Shown: in pieces, positions 8,031 through 15,687 of the stretch
Position numbering within the stretch: the stretch's first letter is position 1
Layout: every line of letters begins with the position of its first letter
Source of the DNA: a virus
DNA length: 25,297 bases
Reading direction: 5' to 3' (one strand)
IMG/VR virus record: IMGVR_UViG_3300013103_000057
Location: 1-25,297 of that record
Notes under the pieces: generated by a model
What the model saw: only the letters and a program-made list of their open reading frames with translations
The model's database searches: none
Told to the model about the DNA's origin: nothing
Position numbers and translations under genes: made by a program

Positions 8031-8474
8031 ATGGATATGTCAGAATGGGGAATTGCTCCAACTGAAGAAGCAGAAGTTGTCATGTATAAGGCTCCGAAGG
8101 GGCGTTCTATGTGGGATGTTATGAATTCAGCCATTGATAAAAAAGTCAAACCAACTCTTTCTGAGAAACAAGGTGTGAGTGAGTTTATGTTTCATAAACT
8201 CCTAGCAAGGTTTGAGGGTACTTTAGATTTTGCATTGATGTTTACCACGAAAGATATTCCCATTGAACATCAATGGGATGTTATTAATAAAATGGTTCCA
8301 AAAAGTAATGTTGGTTTTGAAAGAGGAAAGAAAAAGTTTGATGACCAGACTTTGAATAATGTGGTGAAATATTATAGATGTTCCGAAAGAGTTGCCGAAC
8401 AATATTTAGAAATCATGCCTGAATTTGAAATTGAAAGAATTAACGGAAAATACAATAAGAATTCTAAGAGGTAA
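8031..8474 (+). CDS. 62: Probable clamp-loader small subunit, gp62-like
   Basis: 147 residues (T4 gp62 is 187). The segment from residue 40 follows the gp62 pattern: a Q/K-x-x-x-x-x-F-M helix, L-x-x-F (LLARFEGTLDFALMF), a helix with HQWDVINKMVP, then VKYYRCSERVAEQYLEIM, which corresponds to the 'Y-x-x-[ST]-x-x-x-A' end region of T4-like gp62. gp62 pairs with gp44 to load the sliding clamp. Unusually it begins MDMSEWG, echoing the SEWL tails of other proteins here, and its separation from gene 44 differs from T4. Divergent, so moderate confidence. Its stop lies in the first box of promoter P5. Confidence 0.58.
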   Translation: MDMSEWGIAPTEEAEVVMYKAPKGRSMWDVMNSAIDKKVKPTLSEKQGVSEFMFHKLLARFEGTLDFALMFTTKDIPIEHQWDVINKMVPKSNVGFERGKKKFDDQTLNNVVKYYRCSERVAEQYLEIMPEFEIERINGKYNKNSKR

Positions 8475-8502
8475 GTGAACTTTAAGGTTCATGAGCTATA
8501 AT
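8471..8502 (+). promoter_or_regulatory. Promoter P5 (first box GTAAG)
   Basis: GTAAG at 8471-8475 and TTAAG at 8482-8486 (11 bp apart), 10 nt, TATAAT at 8497-8502. It drives DHH-41-(88 aa)-43. The stop of the gp62-like gene (8472-8474) is inside the first box. Confidence 0.78.
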
Positions 8503-8522
8503 AGGTAAAATAAAGGATAATA

Positions 8523-9509
8523 ATGTACGAAAGAATTAATCTCAGCCATAATGATATGGATGGAGCAGGGGCAAATTTAGTTTTGCGTGAAAAATTTGGA
8601 GATATGGAATCTTACCATGTTTCTTATGGTGATATAGTTGAAACTCTCCAAATAATTGATTGTGAAATAACTCCACATACAAAAACTTTATTCATCACAG
8701 ACTTGGCGTTTGATAGAGAGTGCTTTAATGAATTGATGCGTATTACTGAATCACGACCACACTTGAATGTAATTTATATAGATCACCACCCTTATGAGGG
8801 AGATGTTTTAGAAGCGTTTGAAGAGCTTCAAACTTTCACAAATGTATATACCCTTCATAGAATAGGGACAAGTGCTACAAAATTATGTTATGAGTTTACA
8901 AGAAGTGAGCACCCAGATTTAAAGAATATCGTAACGTGGATTGACGCATATGATATTTACAAGGAAGTTGAAGACCCACATAATTTTAAACTAGGTTGGT
9001 TCTTAAATTCAATTTTTTGGGAAATAAAAATGCCAGGGTTTAAGTCAAATTTAATAAACAATGACTTCAAAGTACCGAAGTTTTTCAAAGAACTTTATAA
9101 ACAAACAATCGTAGACAAAGATGAATATTTTGCAAAACTAATTAAGAATGGTTTGGTTATTTTTGATGATGAAGCTAATATTCTTCTTGCATTCTGTGAT
9201 AAACATAAGTCAAATTGGCAGATGGATTATCCAGATTATGATTACTATGTTCTCCCATACCATACTAAAGGAAACAATTTATCTATAAGAATTACGAATA
9301 GGTTGAGCGATTCTTGGGCAAAGAAAATTAAAGATGATGTTATCAAGTACGTTACTCAAAATCCATGGGTGGTTTCAGCTGGTGGTCACGACCACGCATT
9401 TGGAATTTCTGTAAATAATGATATGCCGAAAGATGAACACCTAGTCCTCATTGAAGGGATTGTGGAAATAATCTCTGAGTGGGACGCAAGTATAAATATG
9501 CCATTTTAA
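8523..9509 (+). CDS. DHH-family phosphoesterase
   Basis: 328 residues. N-terminal DHH domain: SHNDMDGAG at residues 8-16 (D-x-D metal site), ITDLAF with D60, and IDHHP at 86-90; the C-terminal DHHA1-like motif GGHDHAFG follows near residue 295. This is the RecJ/NrnA/oligoribonuclease superfamily, with Mn-dependent hydrolysis of phosphodiester bonds in short oligonucleotides, ssDNA or cyclic dinucleotides. All core metal ligands are present, so it should be active. Which substrate applies cannot be read from sequence. Being first in the helicase-polymerase operon favours nucleic-acid end processing or nano-RNA recycling; cleavage of a cyclic-nucleotide defence signal is an alternative. Confidence 0.82.
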   Translation: MYERINLSHNDMDGAGANLVLREKFGDMESYHVSYGDIVETLQIIDCEITPHTKTLFITDLAFDRECFNELMRITESRPHLNVIYIDHHPYEGDVLEAFEELQTFTNVYTLHRIGTSATKLCYEFTRSEHPDLKNIVTWIDAYDIYKEVEDPHNFKLGWFLNSIFWEIKMPGFKSNLINNDFKVPKFFKELYKQTIVDKDEYFAKLIKNGLVIFDDEANILLAFCDKHKSNWQMDYPDYDYYVLPYHTKGNNLSIRITNRLSDSWAKKIKDDVIKYVTQNPWVVSAGGHDHAFGISVNNDMPKDEHLVLIEGIVEIISEWDASINMPF

Positions 9510-9524
9510 TGGTAGGGAGAATAT

Positions 9525-10886
9525 ATGGAAGAAGTGATCTTAAAGAGTTTAATAACAAATGGGGAATATTTCTCAAAGGTGTACACGCACCTTAAGGAAG
9601 ACCATTTTGGGCAACTCGAAAATGTAGAGATTTTTAAGGCGTTATCATCTTATTTTTCTACATATGATGAAACACCGAATATTAAAGAGCTTGGATTGTA
9701 TATAAAGAATTCGGGTGAAGTTTCAGAACAAGTGCGTGACAAGGTTATTGATCAATATAAATTTGTAATGATGGAAGCACCAGTAGAAAATGATGAATTT
9801 TTAATTGACCAAACCGAAAAATACATCCAAAAGGAAGAACTTTCGGCAGCAATCTTTAAATCAGCAGACCTCATAGAAAATGATGAACCATTTGACCCAA
9901 TTATTGGGTTAATTGAAGGGGCGTTGGGAATTTCATTTGATTATGATACTGGAATGGCATATAAAGAAACATCTGCACTCGAAGATCGATATAATTACTA
10001 TACACAGAGAATAGAGGGTTTAAGTATTGGGCTCGATTCTGTCGATAGGTCACTTGGTGGTGGATTTAGGACTAAGACTTTAAACTTAGTAGTGGCTCCT
10101 TCACATGGTGGTAAATCAGCACTTTTAATGTCTGCGGCAAGCACGGCTTATATTGCTAAGAAAAACGTACTTTTTGTTTCATTGGAAATGACCGATATGG
10201 AAATAGCACGACGGGTTGATGCAAATTTATTGAATCACCCAGCGAATGATCTTGGTAAATTGAATAGGAATGAGTTTGAAAGAAGATTGGGGGAAATTGC
10301 AGAACTTTCTGGGAACTTAGTCATAAAAGATTACCCAGCTGGTACATTTAGTGTATTGACTCTCAAGGCACTTCTTGGTGAACTTAAGACTAAGGATGGG
10401 TTTGTACCTGAACTGATTTGTATAGATTATATTGGTTTGATGAATAGTACGCGTGTTTCAATAGGGACAGCTGGTGGTTATTCTTTCTATAAATCAATAG
10501 CTGAAGAGCTCCATGGTTTTTGTAAGAAAGAAGATGTAATAGTTTTCACGGCAGCACAATTGAATAGAGGGGCGTATGACAACTTAGAAAGTGGTTTGGA
10601 CTCAATTGCAGATTCATTGGGAGTTATTCAAACGGCTGATAATGTAATTGCTTTACTTTCAAATCCTCAATTAAGAGAAATGGACCAAAGTTTGATTAAG
10701 TTCTTGAAAAACAGAAATACTGGAAACCTGACATCTCACCTTACTGGTGTAGATTTTTCAACAGTAAGGTTTACAGATTTGGATGAAGATAGTTATGAAC
10801 AAGCTACAAGTGGTGTAAATGCCACAATTTTACAACAAGCAACTGACCATGGGTCAGTTTCCACTGATGTAATTAATTTTGATTAG
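9525..10886 (+). CDS. 41: Replicative DNA helicase gp41 (DnaB-like)
   Basis: 453 residues (T4 gp41 is 475). N-terminal helical domain, then a RecA-type ATPase core starting at IGLDSVDRSLGGG. Walker A is at 191-198 (APSHGGKS), followed by FVSLEMTDMEIARR, Walker B with D301 in LICIDYIGLM, and TAAQLNRG; the C-terminal KFLKNRNTGN segment matches the arginine-finger region. It is the hexameric 5'-3' helicase of the phage fork, partnered by primase gp61 (not in this window) and loaded by gp59. RBS GGGAGA precedes the ATG. No separate promoter; co-transcribed from P5. The C-terminus has no EWL tail. Confidence 0.93.
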   Translation: MEEVILKSLITNGEYFSKVYTHLKEDHFGQLENVEIFKALSSYFSTYDETPNIKELGLYIKNSGEVSEQVRDKVIDQYKFVMMEAPVENDEFLIDQTEKYIQKEELSAAIFKSADLIENDEPFDPIIGLIEGALGISFDYDTGMAYKETSALEDRYNYYTQRIEGLSIGLDSVDRSLGGGFRTKTLNLVVAPSHGGKSALLMSAASTAYIAKKNVLFVSLEMTDMEIARRVDANLLNHPANDLGKLNRNEFERRLGEIAELSGNLVIKDYPAGTFSVLTLKALLGELKTKDGFVPELICIDYIGLMNSTRVSIGTAGGYSFYKSIAEELHGFCKKEDVIVFTAAQLNRGAYDNLESGLDSIADSLGVIQTADNVIALLSNPQLREMDQSLIKFLKNRNTGNLTSHLTGVDFSTVRFTDLDEDSYEQATSGVNATILQQATDHGSVSTDVINFD

Positions 10887-10894
10887 GAGAAAAG

Positions 10895-11161
10895 ATGGAT
10901 TTATTGAAATTTTATAATAAAGTTGCTAGTAGGACTGGTTGGGTATTTGTAATTTCAAATTTTATAGAATTGAAATTCATCTTTGAAAACTTAAGGGACG
11001 CTTCTGAAAAGTTTGGGTTGATGTATCAATTTGAGCCATGGATAAATCATTCACATTTGGCAGTCTCTGTTTCATCAATGTCTGTAGTTGCATATGATTA
11101 CCACAAACGCAAGGGTCAAAATTATAGTTATTTATTAAGAAAAATATTCGGGAGCCTTTAA
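10895..11161 (+). CDS. Hypothetical protein directly upstream of gene 43
   Basis: 88 residues, ATG after AGGAGA. Rich in aromatic residues (F, W, Y) with a basic C-terminus (YHKRKGQNYSYLLRKIF), so possibly nucleic-acid binding. Its place just before gene 43 is that of the translational repressor RegA in T4, but I see no sequence resemblance to RegA, so I do not use that name. Stop and polymerase start overlap (TAATG). Confidence 0.65.
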   Translation: MDLLKFYNKVASRTGWVFVISNFIELKFIFENLRDASEKFGLMYQFEPWINHSHLAVSVSSMSVVAYDYHKRKGQNYSYLLRKIFGSL

Positions 11162-11583
11162 TGGAAAAATATACCAATGAGCAATATGAGAAAGTTTGGA
11201 GAAGTGGTTTTGATTACTTCTGTAGAACAAGAAACATAGAGACAAATCAAGTTAGAATTGAAAAGATCGAACCATCAATTGAGTTCTATGAAAAGAACCC
11301 AAACGGTGAAATGAGTTTCATCCTAGACCCAACTGTAAAGCTTTCTAAGAAGGAATTTAAAAATTCTAAAGAAGCTAAAGAATATCGAGGGTTAATGGAT
11401 TCATTGAATAAAGAAGTGTTTGGTGGTCAACCAAAAGAATATAAATTTATTAGAGACCATTTCTTTCAAAATGGGTTTAATAATGATATGAGAATTTGGT
11501 TTTTGGATATTGAAACTGTTGAAGAAAATAAATATGGTAGAGACCATGAAATAAGAGTTAGGGTAAAAGAAAAGAATATCTGA
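11161..11583 (+). CDS. 43: DNA polymerase gp43, fragment 1 (N-terminal domain and Exo I)
   Basis: 140 residues. The first 110 resemble the N-terminal domain of T4-type family B polymerases, and WFLDIETV (D116, E118) is the Exo I motif. The frame then ends after a charged stretch at TGA 11581-11583. The other frames just downstream remain coding-like: SDDAKKKHAERKLMKELEN in a second frame from about 11580, then the frame of fragment 2. Removing one T near 11581 and one A near 11632 would join fragments 1 and 2 into a single polypeptide with a charged insert of about 70 residues between Exo I and the FPDP segment. It is therefore either a real split, an indel pair, or sequence error. Confidence 0.8.
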   Translation: MEKYTNEQYEKVWRSGFDYFCRTRNIETNQVRIEKIEPSIEFYEKNPNGEMSFILDPTVKLSKKEFKNSKEAKEYRGLMDSLNKEVFGGQPKEYKFIRDHFFQNGFNNDMRIWFLDIETVEENKYGRDHEIRVRVKEKNI

Positions 11584-11633
11584 TGATGCTAAGAAAAAAC
11601 ATGCTGAAAGAAAATTAATGAAGGAATTGGAAA

Positions 11634-12893
11634 ATGGAAAAAATAATGAAAATGTCGGAGATTTTAGCTGAGGATTATAGTGATCGTGAAGTATTTGATG
11701 AGGAATTAAATGAATGGGTTTTATTTAAGAATTCATGTTATTATGCAGACAAGACCTTTCCTGACCCTCAATTGGCTGAAAAACCAGTTTCTCAGATTCA
11801 GATATGGGATAGCTACAGTGATAAGATAATAATCTTAAGTTTAGATAAAATGCAAGATGATACGAAATTCAAACACCACAAGAATCTTATATTTAAACAC
11901 TACCAAGATGAAAAGGCGTTATTCAAAGATTTCATAAAACTCCTTGAGAAATTAGAACCAACAGTCATTACTGCATGGAACGGAGATTACTTCGACTTTC
12001 CTTACTTAACGCATCGTGCTATGAAACTCGACGGGATAAATTATCGAAGATTGTCACCAATTCATAAGGTTTCTGAAATCAAAACCAAAGATGGTTTGAA
12101 CTTTGATTGGGAAGGAATTTATCTAATTGATATGATGCAAGCATATAAGAAATTTATTTTTAAACCACAAGCATCTTACGGTCTAGATAATATTGCAAAA
12201 GTGGAACTCGGTATGGGAGAAGGTAAGGTAGATTATGGGGAATTCGATGATATAATTGATTTCTACCATGGTGACATTGACAAATTTCTAGAGTATTCGA
12301 TTCAAGATGTTATAGTGCTTAAGAAACTTGAAGATAAATTGAAATTGGTCGAACTCATGCAAATTTTAGCTACTATGATGGGAATTAATATGGATGATTC
12401 ATTTGGGACGGTTAAGCCATGGGGGCAATACTTAACAAACTTGGCTATGAAAGAGGGCTTAGTGATGCCTCTAGACCGCAAATCACATTTGGATAAACCA
12501 ATCGTTGGTGGATACGTTCGTCACCCTCAGAAAGGAAAGCATAATTGGTTGGTTTCAGTGGATGTCAACTCAATGTACCCACTTCTTGGGATGCGAGCGT
12601 TTAATATGTCACCAGAGACATATATCAATGAATGGGAACTCCCTGAGGATTTACAAGCAATTCGTGAGAAATACCACAAACATGAGGATGAAGAGGTTTA
12701 TCTAGATGATGGGAATCTCAAAGAAATTAAGGAAGTGTGTCACAAATACGACGTTGCTTTTGGGATGAACGCATTTTTCAAGCGTGACAAAGAGGGTATT
12801 ATACCGACTATTGTTGCTGATATTTATAGCACAAGAAAGGAAGCAAAGCGACGTATGCTTATGTATAACGCATTAAAGGCTAAAATAGCGTAA
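11634..12893 (+). CDS. 43: DNA polymerase gp43, fragment 2 (exonuclease, palm motif A, part of fingers)
   Basis: 419 residues from ATG 11634 (weak AAGGAA upstream). It carries FPDPQLAEKPVSQIQ, Exo II at WNGDYFDFPY (N116, D121), Exo III at YSIQDV (Y221, D225), and polymerase motif A, DVNSMYP, with catalytic D310. The chain ends in the fingers helix after RKEAKRRMLMYNALKAKIA, before motif B. So it holds one palm catalytic aspartate but not the other, and must assemble with fragment 3 to polymerise. The last coding bases give way to A/T-rich leader DNA and promoter P6. Naturally split gp43 proteins are known in some T4-like phages; the extra interruption in the exonuclease domain is less usual. 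Confidence 0.9.
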   Translation: MEKIMKMSEILAEDYSDREVFDEELNEWVLFKNSCYYADKTFPDPQLAEKPVSQIQIWDSYSDKIIILSLDKMQDDTKFKHHKNLIFKHYQDEKALFKDFIKLLEKLEPTVITAWNGDYFDFPYLTHRAMKLDGINYRRLSPIHKVSEIKTKDGLNFDWEGIYLIDMMQAYKKFIFKPQASYGLDNIAKVELGMGEGKVDYGEFDDIIDFYHGDIDKFLEYSIQDVIVLKKLEDKLKLVELMQILATMMGINMDDSFGTVKPWGQYLTNLAMKEGLVMPLDRKSHLDKPIVGGYVRHPQKGKHNWLVSVDVNSMYPLLGMRAFNMSPETYINEWELPEDLQAIREKYHKHEDEEVYLDDGNLKEIKEVCHKYDVAFGMNAFFKRDKEGIIPTIVADIYSTRKEAKRRMLMYNALKAKIA

Positions 12894-12915
12894 TTTGGCT
12901 AAATTCTTTTCAAAT

Positions 12916-12985
12916 TTAAGCAAGGTTTAAGCTACATTACGGTATAATATAGTATAAACAAATTAAAGTTTGAAAGGCTTAAAAG
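12916..12985 (+). promoter_or_regulatory. Promoter P6 with repeated leader
   Basis: TTAAG at 12916-12920 and 12927-12931 (11 bp apart), 11 nt, TATAAT at 12943-12948 within CGGTATAATATAGTATAAA. The leader to the ATG contains GTTTGAAAGGCTTAAAA with a GAAAGG ribosome site. The same promoter and leader recur at 19701-19759 with few changes and a 9-nt difference in the leader. It drives the small genes that interrupt gene 43. Confidence 0.8.
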
Positions 12986-13321
12986 ATGGCAAGATTACCA
13001 AAAGTATTTAAAGTTCAAGAGAGTAAATCAGGACGTTTCGGTAGAGAAACTAGAACATACGAGCAAGTAGGAACATTGGTTCATTTAGTGAAATCATATA
13101 GTTATTCACTTGAAGTTGGTCAGTCATGGGAACACGAAAAGGGTAACAAAAAGATTAATAGAAATCCTAAGTCAATTAAGACTTTGGTATCAAATCTTTA
13201 TAACGCTAAAAACAATGCTGCGGCAGATGGTTATAGTGGTAGTTACTTTGAGCAAGTTGAAGTAACTGCGGAAGAATTGGCTACTTACTGGGAAGAAAAC
13301 CCAATTGAAGAGGTAGCGTAA
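12986..13321 (+). CDS. Small hypothetical protein inside gene 43 interruption (1 of 6)
   Basis: 111 residues with strong RBS GAAAGG and the repeated P6 leader, so probably well expressed. N-terminal half basic (RLPKVFKVQESKSGRFGRETR), C-terminus acidic (VEVTAEELATYWEENPIEEV). It contains NPKSIKTLVSNLYNAKNNAAADGYSG, which could bind nucleic acid or nucleotides, but no known motif is present. It is not a homing endonuclease: no GIY-YIG, LAGLIDADG or HNH pattern. First of six overlapping small genes between polymerase fragments 2 and 3. Function unknown. Confidence 0.75.
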   Translation: MARLPKVFKVQESKSGRFGRETRTYEQVGTLVHLVKSYSYSLEVGQSWEHEKGNKKINRNPKSIKTLVSNLYNAKNNAAADGYSGSYFEQVEVTAEELATYWEENPIEEVA

Positions 13322-13638
13322 TGGTCTTAGTGATAAATTTTGAAGACAGACACGGTGAGTTTGAAAACGAACTTCAAGAGGTTACAATTAACCTCAAAAC
13401 CAAAGAAATCTCAGGTAACGAAAATGGTATGAACGTATGGTCTAAAGTAGTCGATACGGGTGTTTATACATTAATTACTAAAGATGACAGACTTACAATT
13501 TATGACTATGTGCCTGATTGTATTCCAAATGAGTACGGTGACTATATTGACCTTGATGTAAAAGACGGTAAGGTAACGAACTGGACTTCAACGGATGAGG
13601 AAATTTTAGCTGAGTTTCAGGCGAAAACAAATGGCTAA
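13321..13638 (+). CDS. Small acidic hypothetical protein (2 of 6)
   Basis: 105 residues, starting on the last base of the preceding stop (TAATG). Very acidic, with alternating hydrophobic pattern suggesting beta sheet throughout (VTINLKTKEISG, YDYVPDCIPNEYGDYIDLDV, KDGKVTNWTSTDEEIL). No transmembrane segment or catalytic motif. Small acidic phage proteins often bind host proteins or mimic DNA, but nothing here proves that. No family recognised. Confidence 0.7.
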   Translation: MVLVINFEDRHGEFENELQEVTINLKTKEISGNENGMNVWSKVVDTGVYTLITKDDRLTIYDYVPDCIPNEYGDYIDLDVKDGKVTNWTSTDEEILAEFQAKTNG

Positions 13639-13816
13639 GATTAATAGACCAAAAAAGGAATATCAATGGCTTTATAAAAAGTCATCTGACCCTCTTTTGG
13701 TTGGTATTACTTATGAACATTATGTAACTCCAGAAGAACTATTCAAAGATTTTCCTGAACTTTATGGGACAATTTACGGTAGGTGTTGGTGGAGCGAAAG
13801 AATTAGAAAGGACTAA
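13631..13816 (+). CDS. Small basic hypothetical protein (3 of 6)
   Basis: 61 residues, overlapping the previous gene by 8 nt. It starts MAKINRPKKEYQWLYKK, basic and aromatic, and ends WWSERIRKD. No family recognised. Coding is supported by the overlap chain and a start within ribosome reach of the preceding stop; its small size keeps confidence moderate. Confidence 0.6.
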   Translation: MAKINRPKKEYQWLYKKSSDPLLVGITYEHYVTPEELFKDFPELYGTIYGRCWWSERIRKD

Positions 13817-13817
13817 T

Positions 13818-14015
13818 ATGTTAGATTATTGGGAAGCAGTAGAATTAATCGCAGATAATGCGTTTGAAGATTTATTAGCTGGTGGTCAGGGTCGTCTTGA
13901 CTCTGGGTTAGTTAATAAAATTTACAATATTGATGAAGATGAAGTTCTCGTTGATGCTAAAAGAAAGCTTGACGCAAAGTTTGATACATATAATAAGCGT
14001 TGGGATAAAAAGTGA
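13818..14015 (+). CDS. Small hypothetical helical protein (4 of 6)
   Basis: 65 residues from ATG 13818, chosen because AAAGGA (13807-13812) precedes it and it follows the previous stop by one base; an in-frame ATG at 13764 would overlap the previous gene by 53 nt without a ribosome site. Acidic helices (YWEAVELIADNAFEDLL, then VNKIYNIDEDEVLVDAKRKL) ending in a basic tail. It shares a general A/E-rich helical layout with the next gene but no clear identity. No family recognised. Confidence 0.6.
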   Translation: MLDYWEAVELIADNAFEDLLAGGQGRLDSGLVNKIYNIDEDEVLVDAKRKLDAKFDTYNKRWDKK

Positions 14016-14242
14016 ATTTAGAAAAATATGATACCATTTTACACCAAATAGCTGAGGAGTCTTTCTTCAGCACTCTTAAGGGTGAAAGTGGCTTGTACCA
14101 AATCGGTAAAATCCCCAACATTGAATTTTTAGATTATGATGACATTATGATCAAGTTGAACGGAATTACTCAAGTTCTCGAGCGTGAGTACATGGCTGAG
14201 TTTCCTATGGATTTAGAGGGTTTTGGATTTGATGATGAATAA
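14012..14242 (+). CDS. Small acidic hypothetical protein, GTG start (5 of 6)
   Basis: 76 residues beginning at a GTG that overlaps the preceding stop (GTGA). Acidic, helical; it ends in DLEGFGFDDE. The segment IAEESFFSTLKGESGLYQIGKI loosely parallels IADNAFEDLLAGGQGRLDSGLV in the previous gene, so the two may be old duplicates. No known family. The non-ATG start with stop overlap implies translational coupling. Confidence 0.55.
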   Translation: MNLEKYDTILHQIAEESFFSTLKGESGLYQIGKIPNIEFLDYDDIMIKLNGITQVLEREYMAEFPMDLEGFGFDDE

Positions 14243-14468
14243 ATTTATCGACGAAAATTCTCCCGAATTATACGAAGTTTCAAAAGAAGATGCAATTCTA
14301 GCATTATTTACCAGAGGACAATTTGTTTCGCGAGACGGTTGGGATAGTGATTATTTTATTTTTCTTGAAGATGGTTTTATTGTGTCTTCAAAATATGATA
14401 TCGAAGTTGAACCAAAATATTTTGCCAACTTTTTAAACGGCAAACAATTCTACATTCGAGGAAATTAA
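14232..14468 (+). CDS. Small hypothetical protein (6 of 6)
   Basis: 78 residues from ATG 14232 (a second ATG at 14235 is equally possible; GAGGG lies upstream), overlapping the previous gene by 11 nt. The pattern SKEDAILALFTRGQFVSRDGWDSDYFIF is compatible with a small beta-rich fold and slightly recalls the compact 'G-x-x-V-x-R-x-G-W' proteins of phages (DUF2829 type, some of which bind nucleotide signals), but the match is too thin to name it. The TAA (14466-14468) lies inside the first box of promoter P7. Confidence 0.6.
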   Translation: MMNKFIDENSPELYEVSKEDAILALFTRGQFVSRDGWDSDYFIFLEDGFIVSSKYDIEVEPKYFANFLNGKQFYIRGN

Positions 14469-14496
14469 GTCGTTCTTAAGGTTATTTTAGTATAAT
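14465..14496 (+). promoter_or_regulatory. Promoter P7 (double TTAAG box type)
   Basis: TTAAG at 14465-14469 and 14476-14480 (11 bp apart), 10 nt, TATAAT at 14491-14496. It gives polymerase fragment 3 and the downstream modification genes their own transcription start. A TATAAATA at 14502-14509, identical to the T4 late -10 consensus, follows it but may be chance. Confidence 0.8.
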
Positions 14497-14520
14497 TAAC
14501 CTATAAATATGGAGCGATTA

Positions 14521-15687
14521 ATGACATTAGACAAAATATACGAAAAAATAGAAGACGGTTCTATGACCGTCGATGATATCAATAAAATGGATTTGAGTGA
14601 ATTTAAAGGAATTGATACTACTCATATAGAGGACAGATCAGCATATTGGAATACATTCCAAATGGCTTTGAAAATTTCTATTAACAGTTTATATGGTGCA
14701 CTAGCGAACACTTACTTCTTACTGTTTAACCGTGACGTTGCTGCGTCTATTACGGGAAATGGTAGGATTTTCATTCAGGGATTAGCTACTTATATCAATG
14801 AAAAACTCCGGAAAGTATTACAAACCAATATAAACTTTGTTGTGTATGGCGATACGGACTCCGTTTATTTTAGTCTTGATGAATTAGTTAAAAAATTCAA
14901 GGAAGAAGATAATCATAAAATCCTAGAAAAGCTTATCAACTTTGACCACAAATACCTTGACGTCTGGACACAAGAATATATAGAAAAGTATTCTGATGAT
15001 TTCAATGCATTTAACGCTGAACCAATTGGGGCAAAGCTTGAAAAGATTGCTGACAAGGGTATGTTTGTTGCGAAAAAGAAGTACGCTCTTAGAGCCGTTT
15101 GGGATGAAGGTTCTATCCTTGTAGACGATCCTTACTTGGCTGTTACTGGACTGGAAATTGTTAGATCAAGTACACCTGCATTCTGTAGAAAATACCTCAA
15201 GGAAATGGTTGAAATTATTCTGGACAACAATGCCCAAACTACCATTAAAGAACTTGAATCCCTAGAAGAATTATTTCATCAAGCACCGTTGGCTGATATT
15301 GCTAGGGTTTCTGGAATTGGTTCTTTGGATTACGAGGGACACATAGGTAGATATACAACTTGGAAGAATGACAAAACATTAACGGCTGGGATGAATGTTC
15401 GTGCTGCTATGAATTTTAACTTGTTTGTAGACCAAACTGGGTTGACAAAATACCCTCAAATATTGGTGTCGGATAAGATTAAGTATATTTTCCTTAAGAA
15501 GCCAAATATACTCGGGGATGATGTAATAGCATTCTTAGACGAAGATTTTATTGAAGATGCTGGATTGACAAAATATGTTGACCGTGAACGAATGTGGACA
15601 GATTTCTTCATTGCCCCTATGAAAATTATGTTAGAAGCTGTTGGTTACGACCTTGATCAAAATTTTGCAATGGAGGAATGGATATAA
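14521..15687 (+). CDS. 43: DNA polymerase gp43, fragment 3 (motifs B and C, thumb)
   Basis: 388 residues. ATG 14521 is preferred over in-frame ATG 14509 because GGAG sits 6 nt before it and 14509 is only about 13 nt past the TATAAT box. After a short acidic lead comes motif B, KISINSLYGALAN, and motif C, YGDTDS at about residues 109-114 (catalytic Asp), then EPIGAKLEKIADKGMFVAKKKYA and thumb sequences as in T4-type gp43. The fragment needs motif A from fragment 2. It ends MEEWI, the tail shared with six other proteins here; in T4 the polymerase C-terminus binds the clamp gp45. Total length of the three pieces, about 947 residues, is near T4's 898. Confidence 0.93.
   Translation: MTLDKIYEKIEDGSMTVDDINKMDLSEFKGIDTTHIEDRSAYWNTFQMALKISINSLYGALANTYFLLFNRDVAASITGNGRIFIQGLATYINEKLRKVLQTNINFVVYGDTDSVYFSLDELVKKFKEEDNHKILEKLINFDHKYLDVWTQEYIEKYSDDFNAFNAEPIGAKLEKIADKGMFVAKKKYALRAVWDEGSILVDDPYLAVTGLEIVRSSTPAFCRKYLKEMVEIILDNNAQTTIKELESLEELFHQAPLADIARVSGIGSLDYEGHIGRYTTWKNDKTLTAGMNVRAAMNFNLFVDQTGLTKYPQILVSDKIKYIFLKKPNILGDDVIAFLDEDFIEDAGLTKYVDRERMWTDFFIAPMKIMLEAVGYDLDQNFAMEEWI

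Noticed and set aside
10895-11161. 88-residue gene before gene 43 as RegA.
   Set aside because: Position fits T4 but the sequence has no recognisable RegA features and is shorter.
14232-14468. Possible anti-Thoeris-like (DUF2829) small protein from a G-x-x-V-x-R-x-G-W type pattern.
   Set aside because: Only a handful of residues fit and the rest of the family pattern is absent; not enough to name a function.
14502-14509. TATAAATA, identical to the T4 late promoter -10 element, before gp43 fragment 3 (also at 9491-9498 before gene 41).
   Set aside because: Both lie before replication genes, which are not late genes, and such 8-mers are expected by chance in A/T-rich DNA; the first is just downstream of a good double-box promoter.
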